Assembly (NCBI GenBank): GCA_934317215.1
Contig: CAKREH010000014.1
Location: forward strand, 1 to 64,000
Direction: 5' to 3'
DNA: 64,000 nucleotides
From: an uncultured Roseburia sp.
Lineage (GTDB): Bacteria > Bacillota > Clostridia > Lachnospirales > Lachnospiraceae
The position numbers and the translations under genes are program-made. Below are positions 25,479 through 34,864 of the stretch, piece by piece. The notes under the pieces are model-generated. The model did not search any database and was not told the origin of the DNA. It worked only from the letters and a program-made list of their open reading frames with translations. The stretch's first letter is position 1; the number at the start of each line of letters is the position of its first letter.

Positions 25479-26691
25479 AAAACATTTGGCAGTGAAATTA
25501 CCGGAGGAGAGCAGAAAAGAATGCGTAAATCCGGGCAGAGGCTGGTATCATATTTATACGTTTGCACTTGATAAAAGAGATGATGATGCTCTTTTATATC
25601 TGCCTTTCTGGGAGGAGGAAACCCTGGTGCTGATCCGGCTTGATATCGGGGCATTCCGGGGAAACGTTCTTTCAAAAGAGGCACTGGAATATGCTAAGGA
25701 GATTTTAAAATGTTTTCATGACAGAGGAAAGGATATCATTCTGCGAGTGTTGTATGATACGCAGGGAAAAGGGATGGAGCGGGAACCTGCATTATTTTCC
25801 ATGGTTTTAACACATATGAAACAGCTTGGAGTCGTTGTGCGTGCGCATGAGAGTGATATTTTGGCAGCCCAGGGACTGTTTGTCGGCAGCTGGGGAGAAA
25901 TGCACGGATCAAAGTTTACAGATCCGGAATACATCCGGGAACTCTATGCCGTATGGAGAGAGGCACTTGGAACGGAGATTAAGATTGTGCTAAGGAAGCC
26001 TTCTTTCTGCCGCATGGCAGTGGCAAAAGAGAACGGACAGACAGTTCCGGGTGTATTTGACGATGCGATTTTTGGATCAGAAGATCACATGGGAACATTT
26101 GGACAGAAGAAAAAAGGGGACAGCGCATGGACAGAAGACTGGTGCATGGTGGATGAACTGCTCTATATGCAGGAAAACTGCGGGATGATTCCGTTTGGCG
26201 GCGAGGTGCTTTCCGGTCAGATGTCCGATGCGGAGGAGACGCTGCGCGGATTGCAGGATTTTCGCGTTTCCTATCTCAACAGTATCTATGAGGAACAGAT
26301 CTTAGATCGATGGAAACAGACGTCATACAGGGAATGGAGCAGTCTTTATCAGTATATCGGTGCGCATTTAGGTTATCGGTTTGTGGTAAGGAGTGCTGTG
26401 TTTTATTCTGACAGGCTTGAGACCATGATAGAAAATACCGGATTTTCCAATATCTGTGACAGGGCGGAACTTGCGCTGGTAAAGGAGGATGCTGATGGAA
26501 CGCAGGAAACTTATACGGCAGATTATGATCTTCGGATGCTGGCAGGGCAGGAGACAGCAAAAGTGATATTTCCACTTTCAGGACTGCCGGGGGAGAGTGA
26601 AAGATTTTATCTGAAACTGACAAGATGCAGAGGAAAAGCGGCAATCTGTTTTGCAAATGAAGGGACAGGAGAACGGCTGTATCTCAGTTAA
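25453..26691 (+). CDS. DUF4832/DUF4874-like protein without signal peptide
   Basis: Product of 412 residues. The N-terminal hallmark ECVNPGRGWYHIYTF is followed by a barrel-like region (VLIRLDIGAFRG, IILRVLYDTQGKG, LFVGSWGEMHGSKF, VLRKPSFCRM), then a C-terminal beta-sandwich (LETMIENTGFSNICDRAELAL). The first part looks like a TIM-barrel glycosidase-type fold with a conserved Trp-Gly-Glu. No secretion signal is visible, unlike its paralogue at 30587. It overlaps the preceding GT2 gene by 26 bases. Role probably in polysaccharide processing or recognition; activity unproven. Confidence 0.65.
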   Translation: MFFWKNRNKKHLAVKLPEESRKECVNPGRGWYHIYTFALDKRDDDALLYLPFWEEETLVLIRLDIGAFRGNVLSKEALEYAKEILKCFHDRGKDIILRVLYDTQGKGMEREPALFSMVLTHMKQLGVVVRAHESDILAAQGLFVGSWGEMHGSKFTDPEYIRELYAVWREALGTEIKIVLRKPSFCRMAVAKENGQTVPGVFDDAIFGSEDHMGTFGQKKKGDSAWTEDWCMVDELLYMQENCGMIPFGGEVLSGQMSDAEETLRGLQDFRVSYLNSIYEEQILDRWKQTSYREWSSLYQYIGAHLGYRFVVRSAVFYSDRLETMIENTGFSNICDRAELALVKEDADGTQETYTADYDLRMLAGQETAKVIFPLSGLPGESERFYLKLTRCRGKAAICFANEGTGERLYLS

Positions 26692-26710
26692 AAAAGGAGC
26701 ATGAAAGAAG

Positions 26711-27697
26711 ATGACAAAAGAGACAGACAGGATCAGTGTGATCGTGCCGGTGTATAATGTGAAAAATTATCTTGAGGACTGTGTGAGGAGTATTATTGAC
26801 CAGACCTATCCGGATTTAGAGATACTTCTAATTGATGACGAATCAGATGATGGTTCTGCAGAAATCTGTGACAGGCTGCAGATGGCAGATAAACGGATAC
26901 AAGTATTCCATGAAAAAAATAAAGGTGTGTCAGGGGCAAGAAATAAAGGACTGAAGGAGGCGACCGGTGCATATATTGCCTTTGTTGATCCAGATGATAA
27001 ATTAGAGCCGGATATGTATACATATCTGACCGGGCTGATAAAAAAATATGATGCACAGGTTGCCACATGTTCCGGTTGGTATCAGGATGATGCCGGTGCC
27101 GCAAAAAAGTTTGAAAGTCCGAGGAGTGAGGTATGCTTAAATGGAAAGAAAGCACTTGGTGTTTTGCATGAGAGAAGCTATCTGCGTGCCTATGTCTGGA
27201 ATAAGCTATTTCGAAGAGAGGCACTTGACGGGATCCGTTTTTCGACGGAACTGTCTTTTGGAGAGGATTACGAGATGCTCTGCCGGGTGTTAGAACAGTG
27301 CGGCAGGATCGTATGCGGAACAAAACCAGAGTATCACTATATGCAGAGAAAATCCGGTGTATGTAATCAGGGATATGACAGAAATTACCAGAAGGCAATG
27401 CTGATGTTTGAAGATTGCTGCAGCATGTATTCGCGTAAATATCCCCAATATAGAACATTGTTCGAAGACCATTATCTGTTTGATCTGATGGGAATGGCAG
27501 CTGCGATGGGGAGAAATGGCAATTATGCTGCTGAAGACTGCAAAAAAATAAAAAAATTTATCCGCAGGAAACTGCCGCAGTATCTTACAGACAGAAAAGT
27601 CCCACTTTATTTAAAGGGAAGTGCCTGTGTGATCTGTGTCAGTGTGAGGGCATTCGGCACTGTCTACCGCATGCTGCATCGCACAGAAATTGTGTAG
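26711..27697 (+). CDS. GT2 family (GT-A fold) glycosyltransferase
   Basis: Product of 328 residues with ISVIVPVYNVKNYLEDCVRS, the nucleotide-binding ILLIDDESDDGSAEI, GVSGARNKGL and the DxD-type AFVDPDDKLEPDM. This is the typical EpsJ/WcaA-like capsule or EPS transferase pattern. The C-terminal region (FGEDYEMLCRVLEQ) contains the usual ED acceptor motif. It follows the DUF4832-like gene within the operon. Confidence 0.85.
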   Translation: MTKETDRISVIVPVYNVKNYLEDCVRSIIDQTYPDLEILLIDDESDDGSAEICDRLQMADKRIQVFHEKNKGVSGARNKGLKEATGAYIAFVDPDDKLEPDMYTYLTGLIKKYDAQVATCSGWYQDDAGAAKKFESPRSEVCLNGKKALGVLHERSYLRAYVWNKLFRREALDGIRFSTELSFGEDYEMLCRVLEQCGRIVCGTKPEYHYMQRKSGVCNQGYDRNYQKAMLMFEDCCSMYSRKYPQYRTLFEDHYLFDLMGMAAAMGRNGNYAAEDCKKIKKFIRRKLPQYLTDRKVPLYLKGSACVICVSVRAFGTVYRMLHRTEIV

Positions 27698-27770
27698 TCT
27701 GAAAATAAATGGCATGATGAAAATTTATGATAGATATTTGAAAGAAAATGGGAGAGAGGTGAGAACACAG

Positions 27771-29327
27771 ATGAGAACACAGATGGAAAAGAGCAGAACG
27801 GAATATTCGACCATGAATACGGCGGTTGCAATGATCTCAAGGATTGCTGCAATTCTGATGGGCTTTGTGACACGTGTGGTATTCACGCATACTCTTAGTG
27901 AGAGCTATGTCGGGATCAATGGTCTGTTCACGGATATCTTAAATGTACTGTCACTGACAGAACTTGGCGTGGAGACGGCGATCAGTTATGCGCTTTACCG
28001 TCCGATCGCACAGGGGGATATAAAAAGACAGCAGATCCTGATGCGGATGTTCCAGACATTTTACCGTATCACGGCATGCTGTGTGGCAGTGCTTGGATTG
28101 TCGATCATTCCATTTTTTGATGTTCTCATGAAAAACAGACCGGATGTTGACCATCTGATGTTAATCTACTTTTTGTATCTGGCAAATTCGGTCGTGTCTT
28201 ATCTGCTGGTATATAAACGCACGCTGATCGAAGTGCATCAGTTAAATTATATCGTTCTTTTGTATCAGACGGCGTTTCTGATCTTACAGGATATCTGTCA
28301 GATCGTTATTTTACTCACGACACATAATTTTATTCTGTTCCTGATCATTTATATTATCTGTACGCTGCTCTCAAACATCTGCATTTCCATGAGAGCGGAT
28401 AAAATGTATCCGTATCTGAAAGAGAAAACAAAAGAACGGCTGTCGGAGGAAGAGAGAAAAGATATTTTCCGTAATATCAAGGCAATGCTGATGCATAAGC
28501 TTGGAAATGTCGTGGTCAATAATACCGATAATCTGCTGATCTCATCCTTTGTGGGTGTCATCAGTGTTGGAATTTATTCGAATTATTTCCTTCTGATCGG
28601 TTCGGTCAGGCAGGTATTAGACCAGATCTTCCAGGGAATCACCGCGAGTGTTGGAAATCTTGGGGCAACAGAGAATGAAGGAAGGGTAAAGAACATTTTT
28701 GAGACGGCGTTTTTTATCGGAAACTGGCTTTATGGGGCGGCTGCGATCTGTCTGTATGAGCTTTTGAATCCGTTTGTGGAACTTTCATTCGGGAAGCAGT
28801 ATCTGTTTGATATGCCGGTCGTTCTGATCCTATGCATCAATTTCTATATAAACGGAACGAGAAAAGCGGTACTGACGTTTCGGGATTCGCTGGGACTGTT
28901 CTGGTTTGACCGCTATAAAGCATTGGTGGAGGCTGTGTTAAATCTTGTTATTTCGATCATTCTGGTATGGGATTTTGGAGTCTTTGGCGTGTTTGCCGGA
29001 ACATTTCTCTCCACGATGCTCACCTCTGTGTGGGTGGAACCATATGTGCTGTACCGGCACAGACTGCAAACGAATGCTGCTCCGTTTTTTATCCGTTATG
29101 TGATCTATGCAGCAGTGACAGGACTGATCTGGTATGGAACGGACCGGTTCTGTGCACTTGCGGGCGGCAGCGTTTTTGCCGTATTTTTAAAGCGGCTCTT
29201 CATCAGCGCAGTTGTGCCGAGTCTTGTGATGCTTCTTTGTTTTTGCCGTACAAAAGAGTTTGGAATTGTAAAGGGAAAAGCGCTTGCGATATGGAAAAAG
29301 AGGAGGAACAATGGAAGCAAAAAATAA
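27771..29327 (+). CDS. Wzx-type polysaccharide flippase
   Basis: Product of 518 residues with about 12-14 membrane segments. The N-terminal block RIAAILMGFVTRVVFTHTL is typical of MATE/Wzx oligosaccharide flippases. Start 27771 is chosen after AGAGAGGTGAG. The frame is open to 27690, where it would overlap the upstream gene. A 12-base direct repeat, AGAACACAGATG, around the start codon offers two tandem ATGs. With PelG also present, the locus has two exporter-type proteins, suggesting either two polymers or a lipid-linked decoration. Confidence 0.82.
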   Translation: MRTQMEKSRTEYSTMNTAVAMISRIAAILMGFVTRVVFTHTLSESYVGINGLFTDILNVLSLTELGVETAISYALYRPIAQGDIKRQQILMRMFQTFYRITACCVAVLGLSIIPFFDVLMKNRPDVDHLMLIYFLYLANSVVSYLLVYKRTLIEVHQLNYIVLLYQTAFLILQDICQIVILLTTHNFILFLIIYIICTLLSNICISMRADKMYPYLKEKTKERLSEEERKDIFRNIKAMLMHKLGNVVVNNTDNLLISSFVGVISVGIYSNYFLLIGSVRQVLDQIFQGITASVGNLGATENEGRVKNIFETAFFIGNWLYGAAAICLYELLNPFVELSFGKQYLFDMPVVLILCINFYINGTRKAVLTFRDSLGLFWFDRYKALVEAVLNLVISIILVWDFGVFGVFAGTFLSTMLTSVWVEPYVLYRHRLQTNAAPFFIRYVIYAAVTGLIWYGTDRFCALAGGSVFAVFLKRLFISAVVPSLVMLLCFCRTKEFGIVKGKALAIWKKRRNNGSKK

Positions 29328-30585
29328 TGAAAAAGAGATGGTACTGTGCAGTCTTTTGGATCTGGCACTGCATGCAGGCAAAAATACGCTGCACGCAGAA
29401 GATCAAGCCGATTTAAAAGAAAAATGTGAAAAAATAAAGCAGAAGAAGCCGGACTGGAAAAGTATCATTTTGGCAGCGGATAAGCATCGTGTGCTGCCGC
29501 TTTTATATGATGTACTGGAAGAAATCCTGCCGAAAGATAGTGCAGACTGGAAAAGGGTGCAGGAGAGGAGTACACAGACGGTGCGGCAGTCTTATCGTCT
29601 GCTTTTTATGAGCCGGTATGTAACAGAAATTTTGAAGGATGCGGGGATTGATACCATATTATTAAAAGGAAGCGGTATCGCAGAACTGTATCCGGTGCCG
29701 GAGCTTCGTAAATCAGGAGATATTGATCTTTTATTTGAAGATGGGAAAAAGGCATGCGCAGCGGGTGCCTGTCTGGAGACACACGGATTTGTATTAGAGA
29801 GCGGGCATCAGGAAAATCATCATCTTACCTATATGAGCAGAGAGGGCATCCGGCTGGAATTGCACAGTGCACTGGTGGAGCCGTTTGACTCTGCGGAAGT
29901 GAATGATTTTCTGGAAAAATGTCAGAAAGAATTTTTTGAATACAGAGTTACTGAAAATGTTATGGGGGTGGACTTTTCGCTGACAGCTCCAGCGTATCAG
30001 GCATTTTATCTGTTGTTACATATGCTGCAGCATTTTCTGCGATCGGGATTTGGTCTAAAACTTTTGTGTGACTGGGTTGTATTCTGGGAACGGGGATGTA
30101 CCAGGGAGGAAGAAATAAAATTCCTTAATCTGGTAAAAGAAAGCGGAATCTTATATTTTGCGCGTATGGTGACAGCATTGTGTGTAAAGTATTTAGGCTT
30201 ATCAGAAGACAGAGTATGTTTTCTGAAAAAACAGGGGGAAACGGGATTTAAAGCGGAAGAGACATATTTGAAAGATTTCCTCACGGAAATCATGGAAGCG
30301 GAGGAGTTTGGAGAGACGCATCCGGAGCGTATGGTAGCAATGCGGGGGACCGGCTTTAAAGATTATATCAGGGAGTTTCATCATCAGATGCTCTTAGGAC
30401 ATCCGAGAGCAGGACGCTACAAAATACTATATCCGATACTCTGGATCCGGACGTTCTGCGGGTTTGTATATCGTAACCGGAAGCTTCGGGGAACATCGAG
30501 CATTGCCGTCTTAAAGAATGCAAAAAAACGGAGCCGGCTGGTGACGAAAATGAAACTGTTTCAAAAGAAGAAAAATGAGGCATAG
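29311..30585 (+). CDS. PF14907-like nucleotidyltransferase family protein
   Basis: Product of 424 residues with TILLKGSGIAELYPVPELRKS leading into the GDIDLLF metal motif, the hallmark of the NTP_transf_5 (PF14907) family. Downstream are NHHLTYMSREGIRLELHSAL and long helices. Members of this family occur in RiPP clusters, including lasso-peptide clusters where they modify a phosphorylated peptide, often beside HPr kinase-like enzymes. A kinase of that kind lies 7 kb downstream here. Start 29311 follows GAGAGGAGG and overlaps the flippase end by 17 bases. Confidence 0.72.
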   Translation: MEAKNNEKEMVLCSLLDLALHAGKNTLHAEDQADLKEKCEKIKQKKPDWKSIILAADKHRVLPLLYDVLEEILPKDSADWKRVQERSTQTVRQSYRLLFMSRYVTEILKDAGIDTILLKGSGIAELYPVPELRKSGDIDLLFEDGKKACAAGACLETHGFVLESGHQENHHLTYMSREGIRLELHSALVEPFDSAEVNDFLEKCQKEFFEYRVTENVMGVDFSLTAPAYQAFYLLLHMLQHFLRSGFGLKLLCDWVVFWERGCTREEEIKFLNLVKESGILYFARMVTALCVKYLGLSEDRVCFLKKQGETGFKAEETYLKDFLTEIMEAEEFGETHPERMVAMRGTGFKDYIREFHHQMLLGHPRAGRYKILYPILWIRTFCGFVYRNRKLRGTSSIAVLKNAKKRSRLVTKMKLFQKKKNEA

Positions 30586-30586
30586 A

Positions 30587-32008
30587 ATGAGAAAAAAACT
30601 GGTGTTTTTCATTCTGTTTGTATTGATAATTACAGGAATTGCGGCGGGACTGCATGATTATTTTCACTGGCAGGTAACGTTTAATACGGAGAATTTTACG
30701 GAATCTGCACAGGAGATATGGAATCCGGACCGCGGCTTTTATCATATTTACGGTTTTCTGATATCGGATGAACCGGCGGATATGGGTGAGCAGTTAGACA
30801 GGCAGATGGAAAAGGATACAGGTCATGCGCTTGCCATGGTGCAGATCAATTTAAGGGAATACCGGGACAGGGAAATATCAGAGGAAGGACTGAAACACAT
30901 AGAAGATCTGTTTTTGGCAATGTCTGCTGCAAAAGAGCACTGGATCGTGCGTTTTTTGTATGACTGGGACGGGGAAAACGAAAAATATGAACCCCAGAGT
31001 ATGGATCTCGTGTTAGACCACATGCAGCAGGTTGGAGAGATATTGACCAGATACAGGGACTCTGTTTTTACCTTACAGGGACTTTTTGTCGGCAACTGGG
31101 GGGAGATCAACGGAACGAAATACGCCGATAAACAGTCCTTACAGCAGCTCGCAAAGCAGCTTGTAAAAGTGACGGGCGGGCAGATGTATCTTGCAGTGCG
31201 GACACCCGCGCACTGGCGGCAGATCATGGAAAGTGCAGATGCGGCTTTGCAGAAGGATCAGGCAGATCCACTGTATGGAAGGCTTGGACTGTTCAATGAC
31301 GGAATGTTAGGAAGCGGCAATGACTGTGGCACTTACAGTGAAAAAAGTGCCGTGGAAGCAGGGATGGATCAGGCGTGGAACCGTGTGGAAGAACTTACAT
31401 TTCAGGAGAAACTGTGTTCCCGTGTGCCAAATGGCGGAGAGGTCATCATAGACAATGAATATAATGATTTAGAGAATGCCATTGCAGATTTAAAAACCAT
31501 ACATGTGACTTATCTGAACCAGGACTATGATGAGGCAGTATTAAAAAAATGGGCAGCATCCACGGTACAGACATCGGACTGCTTTGATGGGATGGACGGG
31601 CTTTCTTACATAGAGAGGCATTTAGGTTACCGTCTGGTGTTGTCGGATATTTCAATGCAGCATGATTTCCGGGAGGATACGGCAGAGATCCAGGTGGCAC
31701 TTAAGAATGTCGGATTTGCACCGGTCTATAAAGCGTGTGAACCGGTGCTCCTTGTGAAAGATGAAACCGGTCAGACGATTTATGAGGGAATCCCATCAGG
31801 GGATATCATGTCACTTGCCGGTGGAAATGAAGCAGAAAAAAAAGAAATTTTTTCTGTGAGTGTGCCGCTTAGGGGATTAAAAGATGGGCGTTACAGTGTA
31901 TATTTTGCGGTGCGCGATACGGCGGACAGCAGTTTTATCACATTTGCAAATGAACAGAAAACAGAAAAGGAAGGATATAAGATCGGAACCATTTTGCTGG
32001 AATCGTAA
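30587..32008 (+). CDS. DUF4832/DUF4874-like exported or membrane-anchored protein
   Basis: Product of 473 residues, a paralogue of the protein at 25453. It has an N-terminal hydrophobic signal or anchor (KLVFFILFVLIITGIAAG), then the same hallmark in the form EIWNPDRGFYHIYGF, a barrel with GLFVGNWGEINGTKY, and a C-terminal beta-sandwich ending in the FITFANEQ region. It is probably extracellular or membrane-tethered and faces the polymer, while its paralogue stays in the cytosol. Its stop overlaps a terminator that closes the main operon. Confidence 0.68.
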   Translation: MRKKLVFFILFVLIITGIAAGLHDYFHWQVTFNTENFTESAQEIWNPDRGFYHIYGFLISDEPADMGEQLDRQMEKDTGHALAMVQINLREYRDREISEEGLKHIEDLFLAMSAAKEHWIVRFLYDWDGENEKYEPQSMDLVLDHMQQVGEILTRYRDSVFTLQGLFVGNWGEINGTKYADKQSLQQLAKQLVKVTGGQMYLAVRTPAHWRQIMESADAALQKDQADPLYGRLGLFNDGMLGSGNDCGTYSEKSAVEAGMDQAWNRVEELTFQEKLCSRVPNGGEVIIDNEYNDLENAIADLKTIHVTYLNQDYDEAVLKKWAASTVQTSDCFDGMDGLSYIERHLGYRLVLSDISMQHDFREDTAEIQVALKNVGFAPVYKACEPVLLVKDETGQTIYEGIPSGDIMSLAGGNEAEKKEIFSVSVPLRGLKDGRYSVYFAVRDTADSSFITFANEQKTEKEGYKIGTILLES

Positions 32009-32023
32009 AATGGTTCCGATTTT
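31983..32023 (+). terminator. Terminator closing the main exopolysaccharide operon
   Basis: CGGAACCATTTT and AAAATGGTTCCG form a 12-bp stem whose 3' arm is followed by ATTTTG. It spans the stop codon of the DUF4832-like gene. The genes from 12501 to here have no other obvious terminator. Confidence 0.7.
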
Positions 32024-32114
32024 GTTTAGAGATAATTTCGAAAATATTTAAGAAAAGCTGTCTGTTCTCTTAAGAGTTTTTCCGTAAGATAAATTGCGAA
32101 AGGAAGGGAAGATT

Positions 32115-33164
32115 ATGACAGAGAACAGAAATAAATATCTGAGTTTTGTGGTTCCATGTTACAACTCGGAGGGTTATATGGCAAGGTGTATCGATTCGCT
32201 GCTGCCGGGCGGGGAAGATGTGGAGATCATTATTATAGATGACGGTTCAAAGGATAGGACCGGAGAGATCGCGGATGCATATCAGGAAAAATATCCGGAT
32301 CTTGTGAGAGTAATACATAAGGAAAACGGCGGTCATGGTTCTGGCGTCAATGCAGGAATTGCCTGTGCAAGTGGAACTTATTTTAAGGTGGTGGATTCCG
32401 ATGACTGGCTTGACGGGAATGCTTACCGGAAACTTTTAGAAAAAATCAGATATTACTGCAAAGAGGCGGAAGAGGGAGAAGAAAAGCCGGATTTGTTTCT
32501 CTGCAATTATGTATACAATCATCTGGAAGAACAGATCACGCGCAGTATGGGATATGGAAATGTGTTCCCGGAAGGAAAAATCTGCCACTGGAGTGGGATC
32601 GGGCATTTTCTGCCGTCCCAGTATCTGGTCATGCATGCGCTGGTTTACCGCACGGAAATATTACGGCAGTCAGGAATCGTTCTGCCGGAGCATACATTTT
32701 ATGTGGACAATCTGTTTGCCTACTGTCCATTGCCATATGTCAGAAATATTTTTTATATGGATATCGATCTGTATCAGTATTATCTTGGCAGGGATGACCA
32801 GTCCGTCAATGAGGAAGTATTAAAAAGCCGGATTGACCAGCAGATGAAAGTGACCAGAATGGTGATTGCGGGAGCAGATCTTACAAAAATAAAAGAGAAG
32901 GAACCAAAACTGGCATCGTATATGTGCCGCAATATCTCCATCATGATGGCAATCTCATCCATCCACCTGCTTTTGATCGGAAATGAGGAAGCACTGGAAA
33001 AACGAAAAAATCTGTGGGGAGAGATCAAAACATCCGATCCGAAACTGTATTATAAACTGAAATATGCGAGCTTAAGCGGCTGGACGGATCTGCCCGGAGC
33101 ATTTGGAAGGCGGCTGACCATTGGTGGATACCGTCTGGCAAATGCAGTTTACAGATTTCAGTAA
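32115..33164 (+). CDS. GT2 family (GT-A fold) glycosyltransferase
   Basis: Product of 349 residues beginning YLSFVVPCYNSEGYMARCI, with the nucleotide-binding EIIIIDDGSKDRTGEI, HKENGGHGSGVNAGI and the catalytic-metal motif FKVVDSDDWLD. These are standard GT2 motifs. ATG 32115 follows GGAAGGGAAG. It is the first gene after the 32 kb terminator. I see no convincing promoter in the 90-base gap. Confidence 0.85.
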   Translation: MTENRNKYLSFVVPCYNSEGYMARCIDSLLPGGEDVEIIIIDDGSKDRTGEIADAYQEKYPDLVRVIHKENGGHGSGVNAGIACASGTYFKVVDSDDWLDGNAYRKLLEKIRYYCKEAEEGEEKPDLFLCNYVYNHLEEQITRSMGYGNVFPEGKICHWSGIGHFLPSQYLVMHALVYRTEILRQSGIVLPEHTFYVDNLFAYCPLPYVRNIFYMDIDLYQYYLGRDDQSVNEEVLKSRIDQQMKVTRMVIAGADLTKIKEKEPKLASYMCRNISIMMAISSIHLLLIGNEEALEKRKNLWGEIKTSDPKLYYKLKYASLSGWTDLPGAFGRRLTIGGYRLANAVYRFQ

Positions 33165-33202
33165 ACACCGGGATCAGAAAAAACAGGAAGGAACCAAGGA
33201 TT

Positions 33203-33757
33203 ATGGCACATATATATATTGCATTAGTAGACACACCGGGAATTTTTGCATCATTGATCAGGCATTATCTGGGACAGAAATACGTTCATGTGGTGCTGTC
33301 ACTGGATGAGCAGTTAGCGGAAGCGTACAGTTTTGGAAGAAGAAACCCCTATATTCCGTTAATCGCAGGATTTGAGCGTGAGTGGAGCAGACAGATTGCG
33401 GGGGCATTTCCGACAGCGGAGTACCGGATCTGTGAACTCGACTGCACCAGTGAGCAGAAAGAGGCGATCCGCGAACGTCTGCATGAGGATTACAAAAACA
33501 GATTCCATATGCACTATGCGGTTGCAGGACTGCTGCCTTTAGTCTGCCACCGGAAATTTTATCTGAAAAACCAGTATACATGTTCCTCTTATCTGGCAGA
33601 AGTGTTAGGGGAACAGGGTATTTCCATATCGGAAAAACATTTTTCACTGGTCACACCGAAGGATGTCTGCGAATACGAAAACTGCCGTGTGGTGTTTGAG
33701 GGACGTCTCTCGGATCTGATCGCGCGGGAAGAACAGGCGGTTGCCTATGAAGCGTAA
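33203..33757 (+). CDS. Permuted papain-like (YiiX/NlpC-P60 type) putative amidase/peptidase
   Basis: Product of 184 residues. A histidine in KYVHVVLSLD comes before a cysteine in QYTCSSYLAEVLGEQ, the circularly permuted order of the YaeF/YiiX papain-like group. No signal peptide or membrane segment is evident, so it acts in the cytosol or on a cytosolic substrate. In lasso-peptide systems a cysteine protease removes the leader. Whether this one cleaves the leader-bearing protein at 34865 is speculation from context. It overlaps the next gene. Confidence 0.55.
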   Translation: MAHIYIALVDTPGIFASLIRHYLGQKYVHVVLSLDEQLAEAYSFGRRNPYIPLIAGFEREWSRQIAGAFPTAEYRICELDCTSEQKEAIRERLHEDYKNRFHMHYAVAGLLPLVCHRKFYLKNQYTCSSYLAEVLGEQGISISEKHFSLVTPKDVCEYENCRVVFEGRLSDLIAREEQAVAYEA

Positions 33758-34802
33758 AAGTTCAGGCAGAAAGTATATAGGGGAAGGAGTGTTATTCCTT
33801 GCGATTATGATATTCACGTTTACTACATTTTTGCATGGACAGAACTTTTTACAGCTGAAATCAACGATAACCGGAATGAAAACGGTATATGTCGGGGCAG
33901 CATTGTTTCTTTCGGTATTTTTTGTTGCTGCGGAGGGGCTCATGATCTGTTTTCTGCTCCGCAGTATCGGAGTCATGGCGGGGGCACGGCAGTGCATCGG
34001 GTATTCATTTGCCGGCTTCTTTTTTTCCGGGATCACACCGTCCGCATCCGGGGGACAGCCTATGCAGCTTTATTATATGAAAAAGGACGGTATTCCCCTG
34101 CCGGAGGGAACAGCAGTGCTGATGGCTGTTGCGATAGCTTATAAATTTGTGCTTGCGGTCATAGGCATTATGATCCTGTTATTCTGGGGAAAGCCAGTTT
34201 TGGGTTATTTGGGCGGATATTTTTTCTGGTATCTGGTTGGGCTGTCTTTAAATGTTCTGCTGGTGATACTTCTTTTGCTTGTCATGTTAAGACCTGTACT
34301 GATCCGTCATCTGGCTGAAAAAATAATTATCATGGCACAAAAATGCGGTGTGAAAATGTCAAAAGAAAAATGGCTGCAGAAGCTGGACGGATTTCTGGAT
34401 GGATACCGTGGAACTGTTCTTTTTTTCAGAAAACACAAAGAAAAAATTTTGATTTTAGTTGTGATGACATTTTTTCAGAGAAGCAGTGCTTTTTTGCTGA
34501 CTTTTATGGTGTATCGGGGATTTGGATTGTCCGGGACAGCTATGTATAAGATCCTGCTGCTTCAGGCAGCCATCTATGTTGCGGTTGATATGCTTCCGGT
34601 ACCGGGGGCACAGGGAATCACAGAGGCGATGTACCAAAAAGTATTTCTGCCGGTATTTTCAAAACGGTATCTGATTCCTGCAATGTGCGTGACAAGGGGA
34701 CTTGGATTTTATCTGATGCTGATCGTGGGTGCTGCATGGATTTTTGCAATTCATGCTAAAAAAGTTGGTTTTGGGAGAAAAAAGACGTGCAGGGATGCTT
34801 GA
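33747..34802 (+). CDS. YbhN/LPG-synthase-type integral membrane protein
   Basis: Product of 351 residues with about eight membrane segments. It carries the family hallmarks GITPSASGGQPMQLYYMKKDG and PVPGAQGITEAMYQ of the flippase-like (Lysyl-PG synthase TM, UPF0104) family. Such proteins lie near glycosyltransferases and may move lipid-linked sugars or lipids across the membrane. Its TGA stop lies inside the -35 box of the next gene's promoter. Confidence 0.8.
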   Translation: MKRKSSGRKYIGEGVLFLAIMIFTFTTFLHGQNFLQLKSTITGMKTVYVGAALFLSVFFVAAEGLMICFLLRSIGVMAGARQCIGYSFAGFFFSGITPSASGGQPMQLYYMKKDGIPLPEGTAVLMAVAIAYKFVLAVIGIMILLFWGKPVLGYLGGYFFWYLVGLSLNVLLVILLLLVMLRPVLIRHLAEKIIIMAQKCGVKMSKEKWLQKLDGFLDGYRGTVLFFRKHKEKILILVVMTFFQRSSAFLLTFMVYRGFGLSGTAMYKILLLQAAIYVAVDMLPVPGAQGITEAMYQKVFLPVFSKRYLIPAMCVTRGLGFYLMLIVGAAWIFAIHAKKVGFGRKKTCRDA

Positions 34803-34827
34803 CAGCACAGACAGATATGATTAAAAT
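34799..34827 (+). promoter_or_regulatory. Strong sigma-A promoter of the leader-bearing small protein
   Basis: TTGACA (34799-34804), 17 bases, TAAAAT (34822-34827), 37 bases before the ATG. This is one of the best promoters in the window, suggesting that the small protein is made in excess over the surrounding enzymes. Confidence 0.75.
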
Positions 34828-34864
34828 TATAGGAAAGATTAAAAACAAGGAGAGGGAAGTTCAG

